This document shows positions 13,801 to 27,671 of a DNA stretch of 64,000 nucleotides, piece after piece. This stretch comes from Dipetalonema caudispina (Eukaryota > Nematoda > Chromadorea > Rhabditida > Onchocercidae), in assembly GCA_013365325.1 (NCBI GenBank), contig JABVXV010000050.1, positions 124,001 through 188,000 on the forward strand. Direction: 5' to 3'. The position numbers and the translations under genes were made by a program. The number at the start of each line of letters is the position of its first letter. Positions within the stretch are counted from its first letter, which is position 1. The notes beneath the pieces were generated by a model. The model saw nothing but the letters and a program-made list of their open reading frames with translations, ran no database searches and was not told the DNA's origin.

Positions 13801-16800
13801 TCGGCAAGCAACACGCTTACAACTTGAAGCGACAGCACCGGATAAAAAACCGAAAATATTGAAGGTACGATTTTGTTCTTCAAGATTTCCGGGTTCTTTT
13901 TTTATTATTTGAAGCCAAATAATTGAAGTCTTAGTGGTAACGTCGTCTAAGATTAAGCAAGTAAGGTAATCGTAATTTTATACTTTTTCAGAGGATATTA
14001 GGAAGTGTTCGAGTCGATCCCAACATTTAAAAAAGATTAGAGAACATCACAAGCAAAGTTATCCAAATATTTTATGATGCATTTGCAAGGGGAGGAAGAC
14101 TAAACGAAATGAAGTGCTATATTCTATGAGCGTGCTATCTATAACTTTCTTAACCCACAAGTAATCATGGATAAAGTGAGCTAACGATCAAAATGGAGCC
14201 AACCTGTTAGGTGTGGATTAACATTTTCGGATTCTCGAACATGATTTGACTGTGAAAAAGTTGAGGCAGTAGTAGTATGTCCTGAAGAAGTTCCTTCCGT
14301 AGAAGTAGTCGAAGGAAATAAGCACAACGATCGTAATCCACCTTCCATTAGCACGATAAGCCTGGATGCTATTGCAGGATATTGTTCTACAAATGGGACA
14401 CTCGATAACAAATCTTCTCCACGTCCTATAATTTATAGAAGGGAATGTTTTATCATATTTTATAGTATCAATTAAAAATGACATATAAAGGTGGAAAAAA
14501 TTCAATTTTTGTAACAGAAAAACATCTGATATCTGGTAAATTTCATTGGTTTATTGGCAGATTATCTGTTATTCGTCGTTGTTGGATCAAAAATAAGACT
14601 CCATGATTCATAAAGAAAATGAAAATTCGACTGACCCAGAGCAATAAGACCAATAGCGAAACCCGCAGCAAGAGAATATGAATAACGATCAGTTGGTGGT
14701 TCACAATCTGGGCAAGCAGGTCGACCTATCTCATTGATTAGTTGACTTAAGATACCCATATGTGATGACTGCGCGAACAGGAGGCCAAGTGCGACAAGTG
14801 CCGCTGTTTGAATCATCGTATCGATATGTAGTTCAAGTAATGTTGGACCCATCATAAATGGTAAATGTGTCACCATCATTTTATACATCTGAAAACTAGT
14901 TTGAAAACTCAATAAGTTTATCACCTTTATACTTCAATCGCTGATACTATAATCGTCTCATATGAAGATTTTACGACAACAACTTCTGAACTATTATTTT
15001 TAATTTAGTGCTTGGAGCTTTCCAAAAAATATTGTTAGCTAGAACCTTATTGACTTATTTAAGGCTTCTAAAAACAGCCAACGTAATCTGACTGCAGTGA
15101 ATCCCACATCGCCATAAGTTCACGAAAATACCATGCGAACAACGAATTATGAAGGTTAAATCCGAATTTTTTGATGAATTTTAAGGAAGCTTCACAAGTA
15201 CGGATAATGAATAAGTCCGGCTGTAAATTTATTTTTGCAAAATATTTGATTACTTCACCTGCACATCAGCAGTTGCGCGTCGGCTTGCACCACATCCAAG
15301 TAGAATTGCAATGCTCATCACCGGATCACCGCTACTCAAAAGTTCATGTATCATAAATAAATTCATACTCGTTATATGACCATTCAAGCCAAACGCATAC
15401 ATTAAACCAGCAGCTTCTGGACCTTGCTGCAATGAATCAAAATGAAATCAAAATAATTTTTGAATCAAAAATGAATCAAAAAATGAATCAAAAATAAATC
15501 AAAAAAAGTGAATCAAAAAGTAAACCAAAATTGCTACTGGTGATATTCGATTTTTCAAGAAATTTATTTTCAAAAAATGATCTAACTATTTTTAGATTTA
15601 GGATTGAAGGAATAATTTTAATACCAAATTATTGATGCTCATTGCAAGCCATTCACTATCAAGACGCAAACTATCCGAATCACCAATACATAGTCCAGCA
15701 GCAACAGCATTATAAAATGCGCCCCATTTAATCATCGGCTTGACTAACTATAACAAATTCCTTTTTGATATTTGTGATTTTTATTGCAGTTTACTCTAAC
15801 CGTCATGAAAAAGTAAATTTTGAATGTAGCACGAAATACATTCATTTAAAACAAATCCGTTTTAAAACTAAAACTTAGATTGTTAGATTATTTACTGCTC
15901 GATTGTCAGATTATCTGCTTAATTGGCCGAATCAAACGTAATTTAATAAATCCTTGAAAATTGAAGTTGTAATATAATATAAAAATATTTTACAGTAAAC
16001 AAACCATTATGTTTGTTTATTAATTGTATCTCGGCTCTTCCATTCCTCTACTTTATTTCTACCAGCTAATTATCAATAAAAAATTCATACTTCACTTTGT
16101 GATAGTTCAATTGGTGCATTCGTGGGATGTAATCGTCCTTGCAGATTAAGTGGCGGTATTGCACGTGGTCGACTGAGGGGAGGTGAAAAAGATCGAAAAT
16201 CGAGCGCTGAACGTCCAAAAGCATGAGTTATGTTACGCATGCTAAACGATTTCAGAAGACGTTCAGCCATTTCTCGTTGGTTCGCTTCCGAAAGAGCCTG
16301 GAAGAAGTATCAGTGGACTTCAATTCTGCCAGATACAAACCAGGCAATGTATTTCCAATAATATCTCTTTATCTCATTAATCGAGTTTTTTAGATTTAAC
16401 TGGATTCAATGTATGAGGTAATAGATAGGTAAGGTTAAAATTATATTGGATAATGTTTTTGTTAAATTAGTAATAGATAATTGTATTTGTTTAAGAACAA
16501 AGAGATTTATAATATATTTGTCATAGCTATTTAATTATTTCAGTTATCTACGTTCTCTTTAACTGTATGAATCTTCAAGCTACAACAATGGTTAGGACAA
16601 CTCTTTTAAGTATTTAATTTTAAATGACTTTAACAAATATATATAGAAAGATGAATTCCATTCCATTGAGTCCTATGCCCTTGTAAAAAAAAAAGAACTG
16701 TAAAATTACTACTGCAATAAGTATTGTCGAAATATTGGACAAAAGGGTGCATAAAGGTACGGAAATCAGACCTAACAAGAGGAAGTTCATCATACTTCCA

Positions 16801-19800
16801 ACCTATTATCATCCACAAAACTTACCTCATTATTTGATGGTATAAAAATTGGGCGACGGCTATCAAGCATTTGTATTACATTAATGCATCGTAAATCGTG
16901 CTTCCATCGCCGTCGTGTGATTAGGAAAGTTTCTTCTGCAGACGGCATATGACTAAAAATTCAGATAACAAAATCTCAAAAACAAGTTTTCCAAATTGCT
17001 TGGGATTTTCAATTTAGAACGTATACGAATACTGGGTTTAAATTAATTTAATTAAAATTTACTCCACAAACCGAAGTTTTGTCCTAAATATCTGAAGTTT
17101 GTTTAAATTTAAATTATTCTATGCTTTCATCCTACAAATTATAGTCGAATTTCTCTTTTTTTTTTGTTGGTGTAGGGTATCGGTTGTCGCCATCTAAACA
17201 CAGCCCTCAAAACATGATAATGACTGTCGAATCTTAGGGTCAATAACACATAGCACAAACCTCCGATCTTTCTCACATACTGCAGGCGTAAGGAAATGCA
17301 ACGTTTTTGTTGACTGCTCATACAGTAATTCACATAAAATTATAGCAACTGCTGGTGGCAAATCTAACAGCGAAGATTTCGTGAATTTGAATAACTGAGC
17401 CAATTTTTCACATCTATAAAATGAAATGGTAAGGATTTGCTGTTGAATTCGAGGATATAGTCATTTTTCGGATATTAGTTTGATTTCAACTAAAAAAATT
17501 GGTAATTCTAATACTAAGAACTACTGATTCTCTGCTGAGTAATTTGCTTATCATTGCTGGGCAGGGAAACTGTTCCCTATTTTACCCATAAGAAGACAAA
17601 ATTTCTCACTAGCATGAATTATATATAAATGTACATCATTCGTTATCAAAAGATAATTTATGACATCTAACAATTACTATTATTTAGTGTAGAAGTAGAA
17701 GGGCAAATTTAATTTTCCAGAATCGCTTCCGGAGTCCAACATACCACCATATTTTCCTCCTTATAAAATCATTTTTGTAGAATTCCTATTCAGATATATA
17801 TTCTTTTGAAACTCAAATCACGTTTGTTTTTTCAATCCTTAGAACAAACTTTTCAACTGCTGGAGAATCTTCATTCAGGATGCTCGCAAACTGTTCTGCA
17901 TCCACCTTGGTTAAACGTAGCTTTTTCTCGTACGACTTGCCCAGAACTTTCTGGAAACAAAGCTGCTAATTAAGTTTAAAATTTTGTAGTTCTCAATCCC
18001 ATGTCATAGGATAATGAATTTCAACATAAAGAGCTAGCAACTTTTGGATAAAATTCAGAAAATGAAGCTATATTATATCTCAAAATGAAAAATCTAATGA
18101 AGCCGAAAAAGCAAAGCAGAAGCGATTAGAAAGACAAAAGATTTTTAGAAACTATAAAATATAAAGCCGAAAAATAGAATGAAAATAAAATTCAATACGC
18201 GGGAATATAATGAATCAGAGAAGGATAATGCATTTATAAAAATAATATCTTCACTTACCTGAACATCGGCAACATTTTCCAATCTTTTCAATCCAATAGC
18301 AATTGTAATGACAATTGGTGCGAAGAAATGTGATGATGTGATTGATGTCAAATGGCTCTTGCTATCCAAAAATCGTAACAGATTATCATGCCATGATGGT
18401 ATACGTTCGGGTGAAAAACGAGAACTCATCAAAAGCGTTTGAAGCATTTTTCGTCCACCTACGAAAATGTGGCAGTTCTTACACGCTCATTTGTGTGGAA
18501 CTTCATGAATTTAAGTTTTCAAATCAAACAAGTTCTTAGTGGTTTTCATGTATTTCAATGGTTCATGTTTAGTTGTTCAAGTATAAGTCAGTGTAAAAAA
18601 CTGGTAGTTTGCATAAAAAGTCGCCTTTGTACAAAATATCTGAACAGAATTTAAAGTATATTTGCCTTCCAAAATTCTGAAACTTTGATTCGACAATATG
18701 GGGAAGTCCTTTCTGTAGTAATCACCATAACTTTTTAGATCAAAAATCCTGCAATAAAATTTCTAGAGATTCAAAATTCCCGAAAGTTAAGTTAAAATAT
18801 AAATTTTAAATCAAGCTGAGAGAATTTCAAATATGTTCTTCATTTTTTTGTAGCCAATTCAAATATAAATACCTAGTTTATATAATAAGATGAAAACTGT
18901 ACAATTTAAAAAAGCCGTGCAAATAAGAAGAGAATAAATCCACCCAGCGCAAAAGACATGTCAAATCAATGAAAAAAAATGTGTGAAAATTTTAGCCAGC
19001 ATCTAGGAAAAAACAACTTTTTGCAAGCTTCGATAACTTATCATATACGATATTCCTACTCCGTCACACGTTTTTTTTACGAATCTTTAGAGTTATGATA
19101 AATCTTAATGAATGATTCTTCCTTCATCTTATAAAACGCCTTATACTTCTTTCATATTAATTACACTTACTGAGCAAAAGCATGCAGCGACGACGCTAGA
19201 ATGAACAGTAATGAAATCGTGCGCCTATCCAATTTGGCCGATTCATAAATAGCATGTAATCCAGAAAATACCGCCAAAGAATAACTATACAAATTACTTT
19301 CATCGTTAACTGAAACACTGTAACATTTTGGGGCGATATTTTCTGCGTTATCAAAACTCCACCATCGGCTGCCACAAAGGTGTTTCATTTTCTGCCAGGT
19401 CTGGAATGATTTTCAAGAAATGTGAAACGATTTTTGAAAAACATTTTTTGAAAGATTAAAATTTTCTTATCTAAAACAGAGCTTAAAAGAAGCTTTTACA
19501 ACTCATATTCTGCATTATTAATTCATATTATACGTAATGGAAATTTATGCATTGATCAGATAAGTAAAACTATGAAAACTCCAAATTTTGAAGTAATATA
19601 TATTAGCGAAGTTTGATTTTCTTCAAACTGAAATCGATTTCATCCCTTATTTCTGAGATTAACAATTGTTCTATTTTATCCTATCACCTGTAATTCTAAA
19701 CGTAACTCGAAACTATCTCAATCTCAATAAAGGATTGAGAGATGATAGAATAATGATTCAGGATAGAGTCCGAAAACTAACTGGGATAGTAAGATATTAA

Positions 19801-22800
19801 ATTACATCAGAGAAAAAACCATTTAAGTTAATTCTATTTTTAAATAAATTCAAAAGAACTAATAAAATTAAAAAAGAAAGTCCACAGAAATCAATTTCCT
19901 TTGAGCACCTTTGCTGAGTCAAAAATTATATAAGCAAATCAAAGTTACTAAGGCAAATACAAATGCTATTTTCTATTTAATTGCCAATACTATGGAGTGT
20001 CGTAATAAATGTTTCGAGACCGATATTTTCTGACCATGGCAAGAGATAACCTGTTATTTATACATGTATAAGTCACTGATAACACAAAATCTAAGTAAAA
20101 GTTAAGCAGTCAATACACCTACACCAACGTGCTTAGAATGTTCGGTACGCTTCTTCTTTTCATAAACTTCTTCTTCACAACGACTTCGAAGTGAACTTAT
20201 CTAAAAATAGTAACAAAGTTTTTTCTTTTCAAAATTATTTCGAAATTTCCACAAGACGCAAACAAAAAACTAAAGTTATGAATGGGTCTGAAAAAAAAAT
20301 GAAATAGAGTAGGAAGACCAATACAGAGGATTTTGTAAGCAAAAAAACCAACAAATTGAAACTATGTGAAACTGAAGATTGAGTAAAGTGACATTTAAAA
20401 TAGTCTTTTAAGAAACTTACTTCGCGGAAAACAGAGAAATCCTGGATATGAAGTCCACACTGCGCAAAAACGAACTGTACGAACATAGCAACTTCCGCAG
20501 CAATGCGATTATCATAATAATGGTCTAACAGACGAGAAGTATTACTTGTGCACCATGATGACGATAATTTCATTGCTTTATCCAGAGGTAAATTTGAACA
20601 GACTTGTGAGAGGCACTCAACAACTGTAAAAAAAAGTTATAAAGATTAAAAAAGAAGCAAATAAATTTACAATCTATCCCAGTTAAAATAGTTGTTTACA
20701 AAAAGAAGAAAAAATGATCTTGACAAAATGATGAATGAAAAAGAATAACCGAAGGGTGAGGATGCAATTGATGGTAGCCTGCACATCAGCAATTCATGCC
20801 TCTGTGTTTCCTAAAATTATTGAATTCCTTAAATGCAGCCCGAAAACTCCTTTTAGTTGAAATCATTGGAAAAAATATGAGGAACACCCCAAATTCAGCT
20901 ATCAAAACTTCGGATCGCTATCGAACTACTGAATTGAAACAGTCATCTTACGTCGAAACATTTTGCATATAAAGAACTAGATTTATTTACTAGAAAAAAG
21001 AATACGTATTTATATTTTTTAGGTGAACGCACCAAAATTAGATGGCCCACAAAGGCAGTATGCAATTCAACAACCGGAGAACACATTGATAAACCGCAAG
21101 TAGCCCTGTACTCTTGCACGTCCTGAAAATTCGATGTTCAATTAGTTTCAATTTGTCAGGGAAAAAGCAAAAGTAAAGTACGACACAAAAATAATGCGGA
21201 AATTGTAGTTTGATTGCTGAAATCCATTAAACATTTTTAATTTACTTGAATTCAATTTCCTTCCATTTAATATAAAAAGAATTAGGTGGACGATAACTAA
21301 TCAATCTTAATAAGGCAATTAACTTCCAAAATAAAAATTTGAAGAAAATTCTCCAGTTAACGAATTTCACCTTAAATATATTTTGAACTAAGTAATATTA
21401 ACTTCGTGATAAATTTCATTAGTTTGAAGGTAGTTAAAAACCAGTCTATAAAAATTCATGTTACCTGACTATTTACAAATGATTCTTTAAAGTTTGTAAA
21501 TTCGTAGTTCCCGTACAAGGCACCGATACGAGTAATACCACTATAAAGGATCACAGCACCATCGAGATCGATCACTGCCATCATTTTGCGTCCCTGCAGA
21601 AAAGAATCTCTAGTACACTCTATAGCTCGAACTTAAATTTCCTGACTCGAGAAATTAAAAAGGTAAACCTTAACATTTGCAGCTCCTTTACATGGAATTG
21701 TAGTAAAGGAACTTGTAGTCATTCGTCCTTCATCATGCATCTTTCCCCGAACACATTTTAGAAGGTTTTGTTCTGCCACGTAAAAACATACATACATTTG
21801 ACCGATAAAATCTGAAACGAAATTCAGGTCTCCTAATTATTACGATACGTGCATCATAAGTAATGTTTTGCTGACTGATATGAGACTTTTCCTTTCCTTT
21901 CCAGCACTATCGTATCTCTTTGATTTTGATTCAGTAGTTCCTTTAGAATGCTTACAAATTAAAGCATTGAACTTACGGCCACCTCAACTGAGTAAATATG
22001 GAGCACCCGAATAATCATACTTCTACTTCAATTATTTTACAGTACTTATTTTCTGAATTATTTCTACGCAATGGTGATAGCGAAATGGCTAAATTCTTAT
22101 TTTTCTTCAATAACAGCTGAAATAGACTTTCAAAATTTCAAATCTATTTAAGAAAGGTTAATCTGAACCTTGAGTTAGAAATGCAGTACTTGCAGAACCA
22201 CTTGCTTCAGGATCTGCCTGACGACGTTCCGTCCATATACATTCTATACAAATCTGCAAAAAATAAGAAGAAAAATGAAGAAAGCACTAAGATTTAAAAA
22301 AACGAAATGAAAAGTGAAGAAAAATAAATGAATTACCTCGGGTGCCAAAAGATCGAGTTCTGAACCACGAGTTTCAATCAATGAAATAATACTATCATCA
22401 CAAAACGAACTAAGGCGAGGCGTTGTATGTGCACCTACAATGATATATGTCAAATCAATATTTTCTCTCCTACCGAAATTATGCAAAACTATAACAATAA
22501 TGACTGATTTCATAGAATGCTATTCGGAAGACAAAAGAGTCTTCTACGGAATCAGTCACTGGTAAGTAAACGGAAAGTAAAAAGTTATGAAGTAGGGGAA
22601 TAATCAAGCAAATAAACGGAAGGCTCCACAGCTTACTATTCCTATTTCTTTAAACATCGATAATTGATATGAAACTTTTTGTTTGCTTTCCCAAGGAAAG
22701 CATGAACAACGTAGCGTATTGGTTTTAATTTTTTTTTTTTTACTAAATTTTGGGTGGATAAAAGCAGTATTTAACATCAACCAAAGGTCTTTTCACGTAA

Positions 22801-25800
22801 TGCTGGGAATAAGCTTGAGATAGAATCGGACTTTAAATTTTTTTCAAAATTAAACTGAGTCATTCTTACTTCCTCCTCGTAAGCGCAAAATTGGCGAATC
22901 TGTGACTGACCGGCTGTAAGCAAAATTGCATTAATTTTCAAATTTCCTTTCAAACTACTCTTCACTATCCTGCCGAGATGTTTGAGACTAGAACTTTCTA
23001 CTTATGCATTGCAATGTATGTCTCGATGATAAGGTAAAAGAAAATCAGATATGGTTTTATACAGTTTTTTTAAAAGTGTTATTTTCAATTTAATTCTTTT
23101 CAAATACACGTCAATTATTCAGTTACTCGTACTGTTTAATAAAAACAGAATATCAAACAAGCAAACTGACTTTGTAGAAGACCGTTGAGCTGGACTTGTA
23201 GTTGGGAAAGGTAAAGATTGTATTAATGCTGCTGCTGCAGTCATAGATCTTGTACGAACTGATCGTGTTTGCGGTGTTGTCCATGCTTCGTCTGAAAAAA
23301 TTTTACTTTTCTTTGATTTCTAGAAAAGCAAGCAAAAATCTTTCATTAAAGTATATACAAGAAATTTTTACCAGCAAAAGAATCATTCTTGCCAAAACGA
23401 TGTCTTGATTGGCTACCCATTTGCGGTGTTGACAGTTGACTTGTTCGACCTGATAGATCAAGTAAATGATTTCATATTCTATGCACAACTTTAACTTTAA
23501 CATCATTATTTCATTCTTAGCCTTAACTTTCAACTACTACTTATTAAAAAAGAGAAAATCAAAAATCCTGTACACAGAAAAATGTAGTAGGTAATATTTG
23601 CATTAGTCAAGCTATCTTACAGGATTCCAGATAATTTCCGACGTTACTGCTCATATTCTTTTTCACATGAGCATGAGAAGGAATGACAGAAAAGATTCTT
23701 TCAAGCAGTTTATGAAACGAAATTTCAATATATTTTTCCAAACTTCATTTAACCTATCAAGAAACTTACCAACAGGTGTAAGCGTTGTATTACATGAGAC
23801 AACACTTTCTGCTTTACTTGCTGCACATTTCCATTCTGCTTTTGTTGCTCTTCGTATCCAATACAATGAATGAACTCGGGCAGTCGTTGAATAAGTTAAT
23901 AAAAGTTGGCAGTCATTCAATGCTTCCACCAATGCTACTTCGGTACTATCCCAAACATAATGTGAAGAGCTATCCGTATCTGAAATATGTATCGACGTGC
24001 TACTTATAAAGCTCTATCGATAATATAATCAACATTGGACTAAAGCAATCAGTTAAACGACCTTATCTCTTTGTGCAGGTTCATGTTAATCATATTGGCC
24101 TATGGTTATATTTCTGCGATTCATATTCATGCTAAATATTGGACCATTTTAATATTCCAATATCCTAGCAATTAATTCTATTTACTTTCCCCTGAATTTT
24201 TAAAACATTTCCAGCAGATGGATTATATTGATAAAGCATTTACTTACTTTGCCGAAACCCTACTTTTCTTAATGACGGTTCCTTTATTTGATGCGTCACT
24301 AACTAGCAAATATTATGGATTATGGATCAAATAAGAGTAAATCGAATGAAAAGGATATTATATTTCTACTCATCAGTTCGGTGAGCTTGATTCGATGCTA
24401 TTGAAATTTATCTTTTATCGAAAGTTATTTTTTGATGCTTATTTCAACCTTACAAATTCTTATGTAATCAAATTCAAATAAAGCACTCCCTTTAGGATAA
24501 ATTAAAGTAAAAGTAACCTTTGTTTTTCGATATAATTGGTAGTATTTCGCAATACGGATGTGACAATGAAAACAAATGCGGAAAATTTGCAATCCTGAAA
24601 GCCATACAATAAATTTTCTATATACTGACGTAACTTTGATCGATTTTGCTACCAAGCTTCTTACTTAATAGTGTTAACAAAAATTAATGAAAGTTAACAA
24701 TACGAATTAAAAAGCGTAGTAACGTCTACTTCTCAAAACTTTTATAGCTAACTTTCGATTACTGCTGACCCCCTCTTCATAGAAACTTGGACAAAACTTC
24801 TAGTTAAATCTAATTCATTTTTGAAAAATAATTCATTGCAAAAGCCTCACAGTGACGGTAATGGAGCAGTTCGTTGCAAAATCAAGCCTAAGGCACTTCG
24901 AAATACGCGCTTTACCTGCAATATTAATTTACTAAAAATATGGTTCGAACAATCAAATTTGAATGAATAATTGAAACGCCAAATGCCTGAGTGCCAAAAT
25001 TTAAAGTTCCTATAGATTTTGACATTCCGCACCTAGCGATAGTGCAACATCGGTGATGATTACAAGTTAGCTGAACTTTGCAGCTGATTTAATTCTAGGC
25101 TTTGCAAAATTTTTGAATGAAATAACTATAAATTATTACAGTAAATGGCAGTGTGATTGTATAAGAAATCCAATCAGTATCAGAAGCAAATATAAGGTTT
25201 TTGTGTCCTATAAGACAAACACCATGTAAAGGACCATTGTCAGCAGAAGTGTTCGGGAATTCACACCAAAATGCCTGCAAAAATCTGAAGTACAACAAAG
25301 AAGCTGACACATGGGGAGAATTTTATAAAGCCTAGATATTCATGGATTACAAATAAGTCATATAAAGGAATAAACAGAAATTAGACTAGAAAAGTTTTGA
25401 CTGCAAGCTCAAAATATACATATGAAATGTGCAAAATAAAAAAATTCAAGAAGTTAGCAGTGTGAAGATAAATTTCGAGGAAAGCTAATATTGAAATCAT
25501 TTCGATGTTAGAGTAATATTTTGATGAAAATGACTGAATATGAGCTTAGAGAAGAAAGAAAAGTGAGGCAAAACTTGAATAATAAGCAAAAAGTAAAAAG
25601 GATTTAAACAAGCACGATTTTATTTGAAAATTTAAGATCTATATGAAAGTAAAATTTCAAACAGAAGCATTAGTTGACAATGATAACTAACATCTAACAA
25701 CGTGAAATCTGCTGTAAGTCTACGTCGAACTACACCGGATGGATATTCTTGGACTGTAACTGAATCATCCAGAATCACAAGCTTTTCTCCACCACACTTC

Positions 25801-26756
25801 GACAAGCTTCGATATCGGATCTTATGTTCCTGGAAACAATAATAAACTGTTTACTTTCCGATAACTAATAAAAAACAGCACTTATCTAAAATCACAAGGA
25901 AATAAAAGTTCAATTTAGACTTTTTACTGGGTAGAAATACTAAATCTTACTATGGTCATTTAATCCTAATAATATTAAGACAAATTATGTTCTTAACTTT
26001 CAATTCTATATGCACAATTCAATTTTTCACTAATAGCTGTTTTACTTGAGTGCTCTGTTAGTTATTGCCAATGAAAAAGAAGTATTCCTAGTAAGCCTAT
26101 AAACCTTCAATAATATATGAACCCTAATGAATTTATTCAACCACTTGGTAACATCTTGAACAGTTTAAACCATATCATTCGTTATCAAATAAACTGGCAA
26201 CTTAGATCCCAATAATAATGATCGCTACAAAAACAGCTTGTCACTGTATTACATGGGATTTGAACAGGAATTGTCAAGTATTTAAATATGGATTAAATAT
26301 TAAAATCCTCTGAACAGTGCAAATTTCGCAAGAAGCCACAATTAAATATTCAAATGCTCTGAACTGAGCGAAACTTTCATGCAATAAGCCATACTTTCAG
26401 CTTAGATGCAACGGACAAACAATCATCAAAATTGGAATTCTATATGAAGTTCTGTCTATTTTAGAACGAATTAAGAATTTATCTTTACATGCTTAAGTTA
26501 AGGAATGCAATTAACATACTGCAAATAAATTCCCCCAAGTCTACAACACCTAAATATTTCCTTTATTTCAATTAAATTCTTCATTACCAATCTTAATTAC
26601 CCAGGTGTTTTAAGTTAATCTTTAAAATAACAATAAATGGAGTAGAATGAGAAAACATTATACTTCTGATTCGCCTGCAATAGGCCCCACCAAATCAGCA
26701 ACAATCATATCACTATAGTCGACTACCTGCTCGTTATCACCTCCGCAACCATGCAT
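7832..26756 (-). CDS. APC1: Anaphase-promoting complex subunit 1
   Basis: Largest scaffold subunit of the APC/C ubiquitin ligase, which drives the metaphase-anaphase transition (family knowledge; MAT-2 in C. elegans). Forty exons keep phase from ATG 26756 to TAA 7832, about 1,755 codons (human about 1,940). Coding exons in order: 26756-26664, 25829-25692, 25274-25140, 24915-24851, 24594-24518, 24298-24248, 23979-23770, 23449-23372, 23291-23171, 22913-22870, 22434-22337, 22253-22169, 21811-21669, 21593-21465, 21122-21033, 20810-20750, 20623-20421, 20200-20123, 19400-19171, 18748-18684, 18458-18259, 17950-17850, 17413-17261, 16952-16826, 16297-16091, 15747-15625, 15426-15259, 14888-14636, 14425-14204, 13623-13494, 13225-13033, 12265-12179, 11744-11622, 11303-11149, 10699-10613, 10241-10124, 10003-9926, 9626-9502, 8856-8583, 7981-7832. 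The first third resembles the APC1 beta-propeller. About residues 1000-1510 carry the proteasome/cyclosome repeats, with APC1-type blocks EIGRPACP, DRYSYSLAAG, GLNGHI, MAGSGNLQVL and LLVLGRGR-like. Boundaries are hand-made. Confidence 0.94.
11529..11574. repeat. Two-copy tandem duplication of about 23 bp
   Basis: The unit TTTTTGGTATATATCTAAA occurs twice in immediate succession inside an APC1 intron, just below the exon at 11744-11622. It looks like a simple local duplication. Confidence 0.7.
15432..15525. repeat. Degenerate short tandem repeat, ATGAATCAAAA-like
   Basis: Seven to eight degenerate copies of an 11-13 nt unit (TGAATCAAAAA and variants) lie in the APC1 intron next to the exon at 15426-15259. 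This is a minisatellite-like intronic repeat with no visible function. Confidence 0.75.
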
Positions 26757-26774
26757 TCAATCCAGACAACAACT
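26757..26774 (-). other. Putative spliced-leader acceptor and short leader, APC1
   Basis: On the minus strand AATTTCTTCCAG ends immediately before 26774, leaving an 18-nt leader before the APC1 ATG. No upstream coding exon was found, so this is best read as a trans-splice acceptor, though a cis-splice from a 5'UTR exon is possible. Confidence 0.5.
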
Positions 26775-27662
26775 CTGGAAGAAATTTTTGATGAAATTTG
26801 CATACTTTTCATTTTCCTTATTATATCATCGACTAGTGGCACGAAATGATAAGCGTATGAAGAATATACTGTAATATGATTCAATATTATTAAGATAAAA
26901 AATCAAGGAATAAGTGGAAGAAAATTGAAGATAGGAAATGAGATCTCTCTCGCATAATATACTTGGTATAGGAAATATATCTTTTTTGAAAAGTATTTTA
27001 AAATGACGTAAAGTTTCCAGAGCACCCTACTATTCCGAATGATCTTCTGGTATCCTCCGTCGAACAATGTCAAATCACGATTGGAAAAAGCTCTCATGAT
27101 ATAAAAAAATGCGGCTTAGTTTGAGAAATAAGTTGGAATTGAAAGTAGAAATGCTTTGTGATTATTTAACATTTAAATAATACATACAATTCCATGTCAT
27201 AGTTTTAGTTGATTGTCAACTTTCATTAAAAAGATAAACTTTTGAACGATAAATTGAATTTGTTTGTAATATAAAAAATGAGTGGGAAAATTCAAATTTG
27301 GCTTTTAAATTTAAACTCCTTCTACTTGCTTTCTTAATTAGCAACATAATATTATGTAACAGATAAATGTGTCACAAACAAAAATAAAATATTTAAAGAG
27401 AAATAGATACGGTGTTAGCAAAACAAATTCTGACAAGATAAATGAGACGATGAAATTTCGCATCGGTCTGTAGCATTATCATTGGCCATACTTTGTAATG
27501 CAAATTTGAAATTTTTGCAAGGGCGCATTTTGTTACCGGTTTTTTACTTCCGATTTCCGTTTCGGAATAATGGGGATGTTGATGTTTTAGATGTCTGTTT
27601 TAAATTATCTTCATAACAGCTGTGGCAGTGAGTACTGTTTAATGTGGCGAGAATAGTTTCAG
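26775..27662. promoter_or_regulatory. Divergent intergenic region, APC1 / CEP295-like gene
   Basis: About 890 bp separate two head-to-head genes, so this region should hold both promoters. It is AT-rich, with a slightly more GC-rich patch near 27530-27570 (TACCGG ... TTTCGGAATAATGG). No TATA box or coding exon was recognised; the open frame at 26903-27097 has no protein character. A TTTCAG acceptor ending at 27662 lies 9 nt before the plus-strand ATG. Confidence 0.5.
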
Positions 27663-27671
27663 GCTTCTAAA

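Noticed and set aside
26903..27097. 64-codon minus-strand open frame upstream of APC1
   Set aside because: It has random composition, lies in the divergent promoter interval, and lacks splice sites joining it to the APC1 start.
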